Assembly (NCBI RefSeq): GCF_947497125.1
Contig: NZ_CANMFI010000001.1
Location: 310,001-374,000 of the forward strand
Reading direction: 5' to 3'
Origin: an uncultured Polaribacter sp.
GTDB lineage: Bacteria; Bacteroidota; Bacteroidia; Flavobacteriales; Flavobacteriaceae
Length of the DNA: 64,000 bases
Part shown: in pieces, positions 34,908 to 44,062 of the stretch
Layout of the letters: each line of letters starts with the position of its first letter
Numbering within the stretch: position 1 is the stretch's first letter
Program-made: the position numbers and the translations under genes
Notes under the pieces: generated by a model
Database searches by the model: none
Seen by the model: the letters and a program-made list of their open reading frames with translations, nothing else
Told to the model about the DNA's origin: nothing

Positions 34908-35882
34908 ATGCCCATATTAAAAACAAGCTTCTCGCCTACTTTGCCCTTTAAAAATGGTTATTTTAACACAATATATAGGCCATTATTTATGAAAGATAAA
35001 GCCGTTTATAGTAGAAAAAGAATCACTACCTGGGATGGAGATTTTATAGATTTAGATTTCTCTATAGTTGGCTCTAAAACCCTTGTTTTATTAATACATG
35101 GTTTAGAAGGCAGTTCTAACTCTAGGTACATGGCCTCTACAAGCAACCATTTAAATAAAATTGGTTTTGATACGGTTTGTTTTAATTTAAGAGGGTGTTC
35201 TGGCGAAGATAATTTATTACTATCTACTTACCACAGTGGTAAAACTGATGATGTAGATTTTATTGTTAAAAATTTAATTGAAAATTATACTTATAAGAAT
35301 ATTATTATAGTTGGTTTTAGCTTGGGCGGAAATTTGACTTTAAAATACATTGGAGAACAAGGAAATAAAATTTCACCTATAGTAAAAGGTGCTATTGCTA
35401 TTTCTGTTCCGATAGATATTACTTCTGCTGAAAAAGAAATGGATAAATTTAAAAACAAATTTTATATAGAAATGTTTTTTAAAACCATGAAAAACAAACT
35501 AATTGAAAAAGCTGCAAAATTCCCTACTTATAATTTAGACAAAGAAAAGTTATCAAAAGCTACTAAATTTAAACATCTAGAATATTTATATACTGTTCCT
35601 GTATTTGGTTTTAAAAACCCCGAAGATTATTGGCAACAAGCAAGTGCAAAGCCTTATTTAAATACTATTGCAAGACCAACACTATTAATTAATTCTAAAG
35701 ACGATACTTTTTTATCAAAAGAATGTTTTCCATATCAAGAAGCAAAAAATTCTAATTATTTCTTTTTTGAAGCAACTAAATATGGTGGGCATGTCGGTTT
35801 TATGTCTTCGTTTGTTACCGAAGAAAATAATTGGTTAGAAAAGCGAATAGAAAGGTTTATTATAGAAAACATTTTAATATGA
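34908..35882 (+). CDS. YheT-family alpha/beta hydrolase
   Basis: A 324-aa predicted esterase/lipase-like hydrolase. The oxyanion-hole region VLLIHGLEGSSNSRYM, nucleophile elbow VGFSLGGNLTLKYIG (Ser), acid DDTFLSKE and catalytic His in YGGHVGFMSS make a complete triad. The pattern matches the YheT/EMB8 (AB-hydrolase 4) family, whose natural substrates are not settled. No signal peptide. Single gene, divergent from pssA. Confidence 0.87.
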   Translation: MPILKTSFSPTLPFKNGYFNTIYRPLFMKDKAVYSRKRITTWDGDFIDLDFSIVGSKTLVLLIHGLEGSSNSRYMASTSNHLNKIGFDTVCFNLRGCSGEDNLLLSTYHSGKTDDVDFIVKNLIENYTYKNIIIVGFSLGGNLTLKYIGEQGNKISPIVKGAIAISVPIDITSAEKEMDKFKNKFYIEMFFKTMKNKLIEKAAKFPTYNLDKEKLSKATKFKHLEYLYTVPVFGFKNPEDYWQQASAKPYLNTIARPTLLINSKDDTFLSKECFPYQEAKNSNYFFFEATKYGGHVGFMSSFVTEENNWLEKRIERFIIENILI

Positions 35883-35955
35883 TTTGTTGTCACAATAATT
35901 TTAAAAAACAAGTGTTAATTAAAGAAGGATTTTAGATATTTGTTCTGATAATTAA

Positions 35956-37032
35956 TTGATTTTGAAACATAAAAAATTTTTTTTCTTATTGTTACTTCCT
36001 ACTCTTTTAAATGCACAAGCATTTAGAGGGTATTCGAACGAGTTTTTGTCAATTGGTGTAGATGCTGCTGGTTTAGGAATGAGTAAAAGTGTGGTAGCAA
36101 CCACAAATGATGTAAATTCAACTTACTGGAATCCTGCGGGTTTGGTAGGTATCGAAGACTATCAAGGTTCTTTAATGCATACTTCTTATTTTGCAGGTAT
36201 TGCTAGCTATAATCATGCTGCTTTTGCAATGCCAATAGACAAACAAAGTGCTGTTGGAGTTTCTATTATTCGTTTTGGGGTTGATGATATATTAAATACA
36301 ACAACATTAATTGATAATGATGGAAATATCAATTTTGATAGAATTAGCCTTTTTTCTTCTGTAGATTATGCTTTTAATATTGCTTATGCTAGAAACTTAA
36401 TTTTAAAAGATATTAAGTTTGGTGTCAATACAAAGATCATTAGAAGAATTATAGGCGATTTTGCGTCTTCTTGGGGTTTTGGTTTTGATGTTGGAATTCA
36501 GTTTGAACGTAATTCTTGGAAGTTTGGTGTAATGGCAAGAGATATAACAACTACATTTAATAGTTGGTCTATTAATGAAAATGCTTTTAATACGATTAAA
36601 GATGCTATTCCGGGCGAAAATCAAGAATTACCAGAAACAACAGAACTTACCAAACCTAAAGTACAATTAGGTATTGCCAAATCATGGAATATTGGACGTT
36701 CATTTAATCTTTTATCTGAAGTAAATGCTAATATTCGTTTCACAAAAACTAATGATTTATTTTCATCAGAAGCGTTTAGTATAGATCCTGCAATCGGATT
36801 TCAAATTGACTATGAGTCTCTTGTTTATCTAAGAACAGGCGTTGGTAACTTTCAATATATTACCGATTTTAATGACACAAAATCACTATCATTACAGCCA
36901 AATTTTGGTGTAGGTTTTAATTATAACGGAATTAAAATTGATTATGCTTTAACTAATATAGGAAGTATTGGAAATGCTTTATATTCTAATATTTTCTCTG
37001 TTACAGTAGATTTTAGTTACTTTAGGCAATAA
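35956..37032 (+). CDS. PorV/PorQ family outer-membrane protein (UPF0164), type IX secretion-related
   Basis: A 358-aa protein with a signal peptide (KHKKFFFLLLLPTLLNAQ) and an outer-membrane barrel of the UPF0164 family, recognised by AGLGMSKSVVATTNDVNSTYWNPAGLVGIEDYQ. In Bacteroidota such proteins include PorV and PorQ, which shuttle or anchor type IX secretion cargo at the cell surface; which branch this is cannot be decided here. Translation begins at TTG, either 35956 or 35962. It is followed three bases later by the DUF4105 gene, so the two are one operon. Confidence 0.78.
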   Translation: MILKHKKFFFLLLLPTLLNAQAFRGYSNEFLSIGVDAAGLGMSKSVVATTNDVNSTYWNPAGLVGIEDYQGSLMHTSYFAGIASYNHAAFAMPIDKQSAVGVSIIRFGVDDILNTTTLIDNDGNINFDRISLFSSVDYAFNIAYARNLILKDIKFGVNTKIIRRIIGDFASSWGFGFDVGIQFERNSWKFGVMARDITTTFNSWSINENAFNTIKDAIPGENQELPETTELTKPKVQLGIAKSWNIGRSFNLLSEVNANIRFTKTNDLFSSEAFSIDPAIGFQIDYESLVYLRTGVGNFQYITDFNDTKSLSLQPNFGVGFNYNGIKIDYALTNIGSIGNALYSNIFSVTVDFSYFRQ

Positions 37033-37035
37033 TTT

Positions 37036-38217
37036 ATGAATATCAGATCTTTACTATTAATCCTTTGTTTTTTTACTTTTAACTCTATAACAGCACAAGC
37101 TAAGCTTTCTGTTTATTCAGAAATTAGTATCTTAACTGTAGGTCCCGGAGAAGATTTACACGTCGCCTTTGGTCATTCTGCAATTAGAGTTAAAGACCCT
37201 GTATTGAATCTAGATTTAGTTTACAATTATGGTGTTTTTGACTTTGATGCCCCAAACTTTTTAATAAATTTTGCTAATGGAAATATGATTTATAGTCTTG
37301 CTCGCTATGATTTTAAATATTTTTTAGCAAGCTATAAAAACGAAAAACGTTGGGTTAAACAACAAACGTTAAACTTAAATCAACAAGAAAAACAAGCATA
37401 TTTCTTATTTTTAGAAAACAACGCACTCCCAAAAAATAAAAATTATCAGTACGACCCGTATTTTAATAACTGTGCCACCAAACTAAGAGATATTACAACC
37501 TCTATTTTAAAAGAAAAAGTTGTCTTTTTTGATAATAATAAAGCAACAAATACTAGTTTTAGAAAGTTAACAAACAACGAGTTATTATCTAATTCTTGGA
37601 GTTCTTTTGGATTAAATTTAATTGCAGGTACAAAATTAGATAGAAAAACAACCTTAGACGAGCAGTTGTTTTTACCAGATTATGTTTATAAATCGTTTAA
37701 GGAAGCTAAATTATTTCGAAAAAACCAACCAGAAGAATTGGTTAAAAAAGAAACAATCTTATTGAATTTTGAAGAAAAGAAAGCGGAAATAATTTTATTT
37801 AATCCACTATTTTGTTTTACTCTTTTCCTCCTTTTTACAATTTACATTACTTATCAAAATTTAAAAAAGAAGAAAAGATCTACATGGTTCGATTTCATTT
37901 TGTTCTTTATACCTGGTTTAATAGGAAGTATTTTATTGTATTTATGGCTATTTTCTAGCCATTCTACTGCACCTAATAATTTTAATGTTTTTTGGGCTTT
38001 TCCAATAAACCTTATTGTTGCTTTTTTGATGTTAAAAAAAGAAGTTTCTAGATGGATTAAAATGTATGTACTTTTTTTAATAGTTTTTCTGTTCGTTCTT
38101 ATGTTAATTTGGATACAAGAAATACAAGTGTTTCCGTTTGTAATTATACCTTTATTAATATCATTATTAATTAGATATACTTACTTAAAAGGAAATCTAT
38201 TGACCTTTTTTAAGTAA
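37036..38217 (+). CDS. DUF4105 (Lnb-like) membrane protein, possible lipoprotein N-acyl transferase
   Basis: A 393-aa protein with a signal peptide (MNIRSLLLILCFFTFNSITAQ), a periplasmic DUF4105 domain and about five C-terminal membrane helices (residues 255-393). DUF4105 includes Lnb of Enterococcus, which moves an acyl chain within diacyl lipoproteins using a Cys and a His. Here the matching motifs are AFGHSAIRV (His47) and DPYFNNCATKLRDI (Cys146), both intact. Bacteroidota often lack a recognisable Lnt, so an Lnb-like role in making N-acylated lipoproteins is plausible but inferred. The stop overlaps the convergent priming transferase gene by 21 bases. Confidence 0.85.
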   Translation: MNIRSLLLILCFFTFNSITAQAKLSVYSEISILTVGPGEDLHVAFGHSAIRVKDPVLNLDLVYNYGVFDFDAPNFLINFANGNMIYSLARYDFKYFLASYKNEKRWVKQQTLNLNQQEKQAYFLFLENNALPKNKNYQYDPYFNNCATKLRDITTSILKEKVVFFDNNKATNTSFRKLTNNELLSNSWSSFGLNLIAGTKLDRKTTLDEQLFLPDYVYKSFKEAKLFRKNQPEELVKKETILLNFEEKKAEIILFNPLFCFTLFLLFTIYITYQNLKKKKRSTWFDFILFFIPGLIGSILLYLWLFSSHSTAPNNFNVFWAFPINLIVAFLMLKKEVSRWIKMYVLFLIVFLFVLMLIWIQEIQVFPFVIIPLLISLLIRYTYLKGNLLTFFK

Positions 38218-39579
38218 AACTGTTGTAAATGTTTTAATTAGAATTTTAAAATCTAAGAAAGTTGTTCTTTCCTTAATATAATATAAATCATAGCGTAATT
38301 TTATTTCTTGTTCTTCTACCGAATTTGCATACGGATAATTAACTTGTGCCCAACCTGTTAATCCGGGTCTTATTATGTTTCTAATAGTGTAAAAAGGGAT
38401 TTCTTTTGCCAGTTCTTTTACAAATTCTGGTCTTTCTGGTCTTGGGCCAATAATACTCATATCGCCTTTAATAATATTAAAAAATTGTGGTAATTCATCA
38501 ATTCTTGTATCTCGTAAAAACTTACCAAAATAGGTAATTCGAACATCATTTTTACTTGCCCAAATAGCAGTGCCATTTTCGGCATTTGGCACCATAGTTC
38601 TAAATTTATATATAGTAAATAATTCACCACTCATTCCCATTCTTTTTTGAGTATAAAATAACGGTCCTTTGTTAAAAAATAGATTGCATATAAATACAAT
38701 TGGAGTTACTAATAGCATTACACTTAAGCCAAATAAAGAAGACACTAAATCTAAGGTTCTTAAAATAAAAAGATAAAACCGATTGCTATTATTTTGATTT
38801 AAGCTTATAAACTTATAAAAATTTTCATTTAAATATTCTTTGGGTACTCTTTGGTATATTTCTTCATAAAAATTTTCAAAACTTTTAATTTCAATTCCCT
38901 TCTCAAAAAAGAATAATAAATCTTTATCTATGCTATTTACAATGCTTAAGGGAAAACCACCTGTACAAACTACTATTTCGTAATTATTATGATTGTTAGC
39001 CAAAGTAGAAAGTTTTACTTCTTCAATAGAACTAAATCCCTTAACGTCATTAATTTCTTTATCTGATAAATAGGCTTTTAAATTGTGAATATTGTTTTTG
39101 TTAATCGCTTTAAGAATTGCACTAATTTTATCGGACTTACCTACAAAAATTATATTTTTAAACTTTTCAGGTGAAAAAAACATCCATAAGTAGAGAAAAC
39201 GCCATAAAAATACTGGAATGCTAAGAATTAGAAAAAAGTAAATAATTTGTAATCTATTAGAAGGAAGATCAGGTGTTAAAAATGGGGTAATTACATAAGT
39301 AATTGTTGTAAAGTAAGAAGTTAAAATGATACTTCTAAAAATATCATATCTATTATTTAGTATTTTAGGGTTGTATAATTGAAATACTTCTCCGATGATT
39401 AGGTAATAAATAGTTAATAAAACAGCCCAATAAAAAATATATTGTTTATTAAAATTAAAGTATGTAAAATCTAAATAAGTAAATGAAATATTTAATCCTA
39501 AAAGAATTAATGTGATATCAACAACCCTTAAAAGTGATATTCTTTCGTAAATATTATATTTTTTCTTATTAATATTCAA
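38197..39579 (-). CDS. Undecaprenyl-phosphate sugar phosphotransferase (WcaJ/WbaP-type initiating enzyme)
   Basis: A 460-aa polyprenyl glycosylphosphotransferase that loads the first sugar phosphate on the lipid carrier. Four N-terminal membrane helices, a Rossmann-like segment (NIIFVGKSDKISAILKAI) and a fifth helix precede the catalytic bacterial sugar transferase domain. That domain has YTQKRMGMSGELFTIYKFRTMVPNAE, RDTRIDELPQFFNIIKGDMSIIGPRPERPEFV and PGLTGWAQVNYPYA. It is the last gene of the minus-strand polysaccharide operon. First sugar unknown. Convergent overlap of 21 bases with the DUF4105 gene and no terminator between them. Confidence 0.92.
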   Translation of the reverse strand: MNINKKKYNIYERISLLRVVDITLILLGLNISFTYLDFTYFNFNKQYIFYWAVLLTIYYLIIGEVFQLYNPKILNNRYDIFRSIILTSYFTTITYVITPFLTPDLPSNRLQIIYFFLILSIPVFLWRFLYLWMFFSPEKFKNIIFVGKSDKISAILKAINKNNIHNLKAYLSDKEINDVKGFSSIEEVKLSTLANNHNNYEIVVCTGGFPLSIVNSIDKDLLFFFEKGIEIKSFENFYEEIYQRVPKEYLNENFYKFISLNQNNSNRFYLFILRTLDLVSSLFGLSVMLLVTPIVFICNLFFNKGPLFYTQKRMGMSGELFTIYKFRTMVPNAENGTAIWASKNDVRITYFGKFLRDTRIDELPQFFNIIKGDMSIIGPRPERPEFVKELAKEIPFYTIRNIIRPGLTGWAQVNYPYANSVEEQEIKLRYDLYYIKERTTFLDFKILIKTFTTVLLKKGQ

Positions 39580-39654
39580 AGTACATTATTGTGTGTATTT
39601 TTATAAACAGCCATAAAGATAATTATTATAATATTGAATATTCTAAAATGGTTA

Positions 39655-40401
39655 CTAAAAAAATAATTTATTAATTACATTACATAAAGTATAGTAACTA
39701 GCTCTAAAGAATGAAAATTTTTCAACTTCATAAAATAATTTAAAATTCCATTTAATCATTTCTATTTTATTATTAGAAATTGAGTTATTAGTTTTGCGAT
39801 AAGAAGCATAAATACCTCTCATTCCAGATGCATGACTATACTTTTTTAAAATAAATAACCATAAACCATAATCTTGTCTTTTTCTTATATTTGGCATATA
39901 TATTTTACCTATAATATCTTTGTTATACATAGCTGTCAGACATCCTATCTTATTAGAGTACAACATTTTTTTATAAGTCATCTTTGAATCACAATATATC
40001 GGTTTTTCAATTTCTATACTATTTGCATTCATAATTTTGTAGGAAGTATATGATAGTGGTAATTTATTATCTAGCATAAATTTTAACTGATGTTCTAGCT
40101 TAGATGGTATCCATAGATCATCACTGTCTAAAAAAGCAATAAAATTACCTTTAGAAAGTTCAATAGCCTTATTTCTAGCTATTGCAGTACCTGAGTTGTT
40201 TTTTAATTGATGAACTTTAATACGTAAATCTTTTTTTGCGTAAGAATTAATTATTTGTAAACTATTATCAGTTGACAAATCATCTACTATAATTAATTCC
40301 CAATTTTTAAATGTTTGATTAACAACACTCTCAATAGTTTCAGCTATAAAATTTTCTGAATTAAAACATGGTGTAATTATAGATACTAAATTGTTTGACA
40401 T
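39655..40401 (-). CDS. Family 2 glycosyltransferase
   Basis: A 248-aa GT-A fold enzyme. VSIITPCFNSENFIAETIESVVNQTFKNWELIIVDDLSTDNSL is the classic N-terminal nucleotide-sugar motif, and FIAFLDSDDLWIPSKL supplies the DxD-type metal site. The RKRQDYGLWLFILKK segment matches the acceptor-side QD/W motif. It should add one sugar to the lipid-linked repeat at the cytoplasmic face. It abuts the CapK-like gene with no gap. Donor and acceptor unknown. Confidence 0.92.
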   Translation of the reverse strand: MSNNLVSIITPCFNSENFIAETIESVVNQTFKNWELIIVDDLSTDNSLQIINSYAKKDLRIKVHQLKNNSGTAIARNKAIELSKGNFIAFLDSDDLWIPSKLEHQLKFMLDNKLPLSYTSYKIMNANSIEIEKPIYCDSKMTYKKMLYSNKIGCLTAMYNKDIIGKIYMPNIRKRQDYGLWLFILKKYSHASGMRGIYASYRKTNNSISNNKIEMIKWNFKLFYEVEKFSFFRASYYTLCNVINKLFF

Positions 40402-41724
40402 TTATAAAGTTAAATAAGATTTTATCAACTGTGTTTTACCTGAAACAGCACTTTTTATAGATGTTACTTCTATAAATTCTATATAAAATTCTTCATTTGC
40501 TATGTGCTTTTGAAGTTTCCTTTTAATGTTAGCAAGTATATTATTTTCAAAATTATCAGCAGGTATGTATTCTATTAATATCCCACTTTTATCCTTTTGA
40601 ATTATTTTGAACTGTTTGATTTCTACTATATATTCAAATATGCCAGTGAATGAGTGTACTACCATTTTTCTATTATCTGGTAAAATTACAATATCAGTAT
40701 TTCTACCAACAACCTTTTCTAATAATGGAAAATTATATTTTCTCTTTTTGGGGTAATGTTCTTTGGGTAACTTTATAGCCAAATCTCCTATTTTATACCT
40801 TATTAATGGCATATTGTAATTATCTAACCTCGTTACTACTACATTTCCAATTTCACCATCTTTCACCTCATTATCATTGTCATCTAACAATTCTAAATAA
40901 ACCTGTGGAGAATATTGATACATGTATTTTAAGTCATATTGAAAACCAATTTGAAAACCTTCAGAAGTACCATACATTTCATAAATTTCACATTTTAATG
41001 CTTTTTTAATATTCAATTTATATTTTGATAGCATTGCATCACCAATACCTATAAATCTTGCTATTGAAAGATCTAAATCATTTTCTAAAATATAACTTGC
41101 TATTATATTTACTGAAGAAGGATACCCTATAATTGTATATAATTTATTTTTATTCAGCTTTTTACATATAGTTTGTAACTGTTTTTCTGTTAATGAAAAT
41201 GCCGATATATACATTGTGCCAAAGAATATATCTTTTAATTTTTTTAATAAACTTCTTTTTGGTGAAATTCCTGTTTGTAAAACAGGCATACCAATTTTAT
41301 ATCCACACAATTCCCATAAATGAAATTGAAGAGCTTGAAGTGATGTTAAGTCTTTAATATTCATAAAAACAGTGGTACTCTCTCCTGTAGAACCACTACT
41401 CGATATTTTTGTTGATTTTTCTTTTGAGTTAGAAATCAAAATATTGGGGTTAACCTTTAAATCAGTTTTAGTTAAAATAGGAAATTTAAGTAACATCTCT
41501 TCTATTGTATCGTTATCTGAAAGAAGAATATCTTTATATTTTATTATATTTTCATTGGCAAACTGTAATTTCTTCTTTAAAGCTTTTTTTTGATAATCCT
41601 CTAGATCTTTTTGTGAAAAATCTTTAAATTTTCTCCAAAAACGTAAACTTTTTATAAAGTTGCCTTTAAAAACAATATCTCCAAATGGAAGAATAAACCT
41701 CATTAAAATTAAATTCCTAAGCAT
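40402..41724 (-). CDS. CapK-like adenylate-forming enzyme (phenylacetate-CoA ligase family)
   Basis: A 440-aa protein of the ANL-type adenylating superfamily. The AMP-binding P-loop region TKISSSGSTGESTTVFM, the adenine-binding YEMYGTSEGFQIGFQ and the hinge-like RYKIGDLAIKL are visible, followed by a small C-terminal domain. Related genes (capK-like) occur in capsule and LPS loci without a defined reaction. It may activate an acyl or amino acid group for decoration of the glycan; this is inferred from location. It overlaps the GT4 gene upstream by eight bases. The length and PaaK-like order of motifs argue against an NRPS domain. Confidence 0.82.
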   Translation of the reverse strand: MLRNLILMRFILPFGDIVFKGNFIKSLRFWRKFKDFSQKDLEDYQKKALKKKLQFANENIIKYKDILLSDNDTIEEMLLKFPILTKTDLKVNPNILISNSKEKSTKISSSGSTGESTTVFMNIKDLTSLQALQFHLWELCGYKIGMPVLQTGISPKRSLLKKLKDIFFGTMYISAFSLTEKQLQTICKKLNKNKLYTIIGYPSSVNIIASYILENDLDLSIARFIGIGDAMLSKYKLNIKKALKCEIYEMYGTSEGFQIGFQYDLKYMYQYSPQVYLELLDDNDNEVKDGEIGNVVVTRLDNYNMPLIRYKIGDLAIKLPKEHYPKKRKYNFPLLEKVVGRNTDIVILPDNRKMVVHSFTGIFEYIVEIKQFKIIQKDKSGILIEYIPADNFENNILANIKRKLQKHIANEEFYIEFIEVTSIKSAVSGKTQLIKSYLTL

Positions 41725-42736
41725 CCTTTAATATTTTATGCCATTTAGTCTTTAAATTTTTCCATTTAAAGCTTTCTACCTTTTTCCTAGCATTATAAAT
41801 TATTTGCTTGTTTTCATTTTTCAATAAAAGTATAACAGCGTTATAAAACATTTTTGAATTATTTTTTTCTACCAACAGCGCATCTTTTTTATTTTCTAAT
41901 AAGTAAGGAATTCCACCAACATTAGTACTAATTACAGGTAAGCCCAAAGCCATTGCTTCCATTACGCTAACTGGCGTGTTATCAAAGTCTGTCGTATTCA
42001 AAAAAATATCAAAATCTTCAGATTTCTTATGCCATTCTTCTTTTAAAAGTACACCTGTAAATTCGATTGAATCTTCTAAATTATACTTTTTCACTAACGA
42101 TAAACATTGATTATATGAACTATCTACAAAAGGGCCTATCATGCATAATTTTGCGCTTTTGTATTTACTTTTAACCTCTTTAAATACTTTTATGGCTAAC
42201 GTTGGATTGTAAATATGTTTAAAGGCTCTGACCCAAAGTAATTTTGGAGCTAATACGTCTCTTTTCTTAAATTGATATTTTTCAACTTCTAAAATATTGG
42301 GTATTAAATCTGTTATAAAACCATGTTTTTCAAATTCAATTTTTAAATAATTTGATGGAGCAATATTTTTATAAGAGTTTTTAAAAATTAATTTAGAAAG
42401 CCATTTAGAATTAGAAATTCTATACGGTAAGTTACCTCCATGTAAAATTGTAATGTATTTAACTGAATATATTCTTGCCAGTTGTGAAATTATAAATGCA
42501 TAATAAAAATTATATGTGCTATAGGTATCAATTAAAATATAATTCACCTTTCTCTTATTTTTAAAAAAAGAGAATACCATATCTAAGATTCTTAATACTT
42601 TATTTTGTTTAGAAGAGGATTTGTAAACAATATATCCTTCTTTCTCTAAAAGATCAGATAAAACTGTATATGTAGAATTATACTTTGTCTTCTTTGTTAA
42701 ATTATTACCAATATATAGAACTTTTATTTTTTTCAT
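41717..42736 (-). CDS. Family 4 glycosyltransferase
   Basis: A 339-aa GT-B enzyme. The N-terminal half is divergent (KVLYIGNNLTKKTKYNSTYTVLSDLLEKEGYIVYKSS), with a predicted acceptor region YITILHGGNLPYRISNS. The C-terminal donor half has the E-x7-E pattern in FDIFLNTTDFDNTPVSVMEAMALGLPVISTNVGGIPYLLE. Part of the tight operon: one base from the polymerase gene and overlapping the CapK-like gene. Donor sugar unknown. Confidence 0.9.
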   Translation of the reverse strand: MKKIKVLYIGNNLTKKTKYNSTYTVLSDLLEKEGYIVYKSSSKQNKVLRILDMVFSFFKNKRKVNYILIDTYSTYNFYYAFIISQLARIYSVKYITILHGGNLPYRISNSKWLSKLIFKNSYKNIAPSNYLKIEFEKHGFITDLIPNILEVEKYQFKKRDVLAPKLLWVRAFKHIYNPTLAIKVFKEVKSKYKSAKLCMIGPFVDSSYNQCLSLVKKYNLEDSIEFTGVLLKEEWHKKSEDFDIFLNTTDFDNTPVSVMEAMALGLPVISTNVGGIPYLLENKKDALLVEKNNSKMFYNAVILLLKNENKQIIYNARKKVESFKWKNLKTKWHKILKDA

Positions 42737-44062
42737 TTAATCTTCGATATTGGTGATTTTGATTAAACTTAAAGCGTAAATAAAGCCTGGCATAGCAATT
42801 CGCATTGCAGAATGGTTTATTGTTAGAAACCATATGAGATAAAAACACCCAATAAATGCTTTTTGAAAATTGTTACTTTTACTCATTATTAATATGGGGA
42901 TCGTTAACAACATAATTAAAAGAGATAAACCAATAAAACCATGCTCTTCGATTAACCTACCTACTTCGTTATGAGAAGTTGTACTTATGTTTTCTGCTAT
43001 CTTTTCTCGTTCAAATTTACCATTTCCAACACCTATACCTAAAGGGTTATTAAAAAAATTAATTACTTGAACTTCAAAAATAGCTATTCTTCCTGTAGAA
43101 ATATCTTTCTTCTGAACGCCTAAAGCATTTTGACCTGCATATCTATTATCTAACATGCCTCCGGTAACTTCAGAAGTGTAAATCCAAATTGCAAATATAA
43201 AAAAGAGTATTATAGATATATATTTTAATAATAATTTACCTGAAATCTTCTTATATAAAAAAAAGAAAAAAAGAAAAAACAGTAAACTAATAACTGCAGT
43301 AAATATACCTCCTCTAGAGAAAGTTAGTAAACCTCTGTAAATGAAATAAGTTAAAATACAAAAATCTAATAACAAAAAACCAGAAAGTTTTTCTTTTGAA
43401 ACAATAAAAATAGTTATAATTACAACACCTAAACCAATAGCAGTAGCTACTTGATTTGGTCCAAACCCTCCTGATGTTTCAAAATTTGCAGAAGTACCAA
43501 ATATTATTTCAGATAATTCTGGAGTTCTAAAATATAGAAATGTAATAGTAGATATTAGAGGTAACAACATAAAAAATAATATGTTGTATAATTCTTTTTT
43601 ACTTACGGGTCTATGATAAAAATATATTGCTGAAATACCCAAAAGAACCGGACCACTTAAATTAAAAACTATAGAGTTTCTTATTGATTGACCTTCTGGC
43701 ACTTGAGTGAAAACTATACCTAATAATAATAGCAATATGTATAAGATATAATGAATTGAAAATTTTTGTTTAAAATGCCCAACAAAAACACCAATCATTA
43801 AAAGAATAATTACGTAGTATTTTCCAGTCTCATAAAAAAAATAACCTTTAGTCATTCTTAAAAACACTTCTGAACCTACAATATATGCGGCAAAAACCCC
43901 AGCTTCTTCATTTATGTTTTTTCTTTTTACTATATAAAATATGAATACTAATATTGAAAAAGAACTATATACTAATGGGAAATAAGAAAATGTAGCCAGA
44001 ATACCGATTAAAATGTGGGCTATTATCCAGTATATTTTTTTATTACTTATTTTATTGTTCAA
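42737..44062 (-). CDS. O-antigen ligase/polymerase-like membrane protein (Wzy type)
   Basis: A 441-aa polytopic inner-membrane protein with about ten to eleven hydrophobic helices. The large periplasmic loop contains NRYAGQNALGVQKKDISTGRIAIFEVQVINFFNNPLGIGVGNGKFEREKIAENISTTSHNEVGRLIEEHGFIG. The GIGVGNG and SHNE..RLIEEHG features match the Wzy_C/WaaL family. Placed in the middle of a polysaccharide operon, a Wzy-like polymerase is the more likely role than a lipid A ligase. Its start overlaps the upstream gene by four bases. Confidence 0.87.
   Translation of the reverse strand: MNNKISNKKIYWIIAHILIGILATFSYFPLVYSSFSILVFIFYIVKRKNINEEAGVFAAYIVGSEVFLRMTKGYFFYETGKYYVIILLMIGVFVGHFKQKFSIHYILYILLLLLGIVFTQVPEGQSIRNSIVFNLSGPVLLGISAIYFYHRPVSKKELYNILFFMLLPLISTITFLYFRTPELSEIIFGTSANFETSGGFGPNQVATAIGLGVVIITIFIVSKEKLSGFLLLDFCILTYFIYRGLLTFSRGGIFTAVISLLFFLFFFFLYKKISGKLLLKYISIILFFIFAIWIYTSEVTGGMLDNRYAGQNALGVQKKDISTGRIAIFEVQVINFFNNPLGIGVGNGKFEREKIAENISTTSHNEVGRLIEEHGFIGLSLLIMLLTIPILIMSKSNNFQKAFIGCFYLIWFLTINHSAMRIAMPGFIYALSLIKITNIED

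Noticed and set aside
37036-39579. 21-base overlap between the DUF4105 gene and the priming transferase as an annotation error
   Set aside because: Both C termini look family-typical, so a true convergent overlap is the simpler reading.
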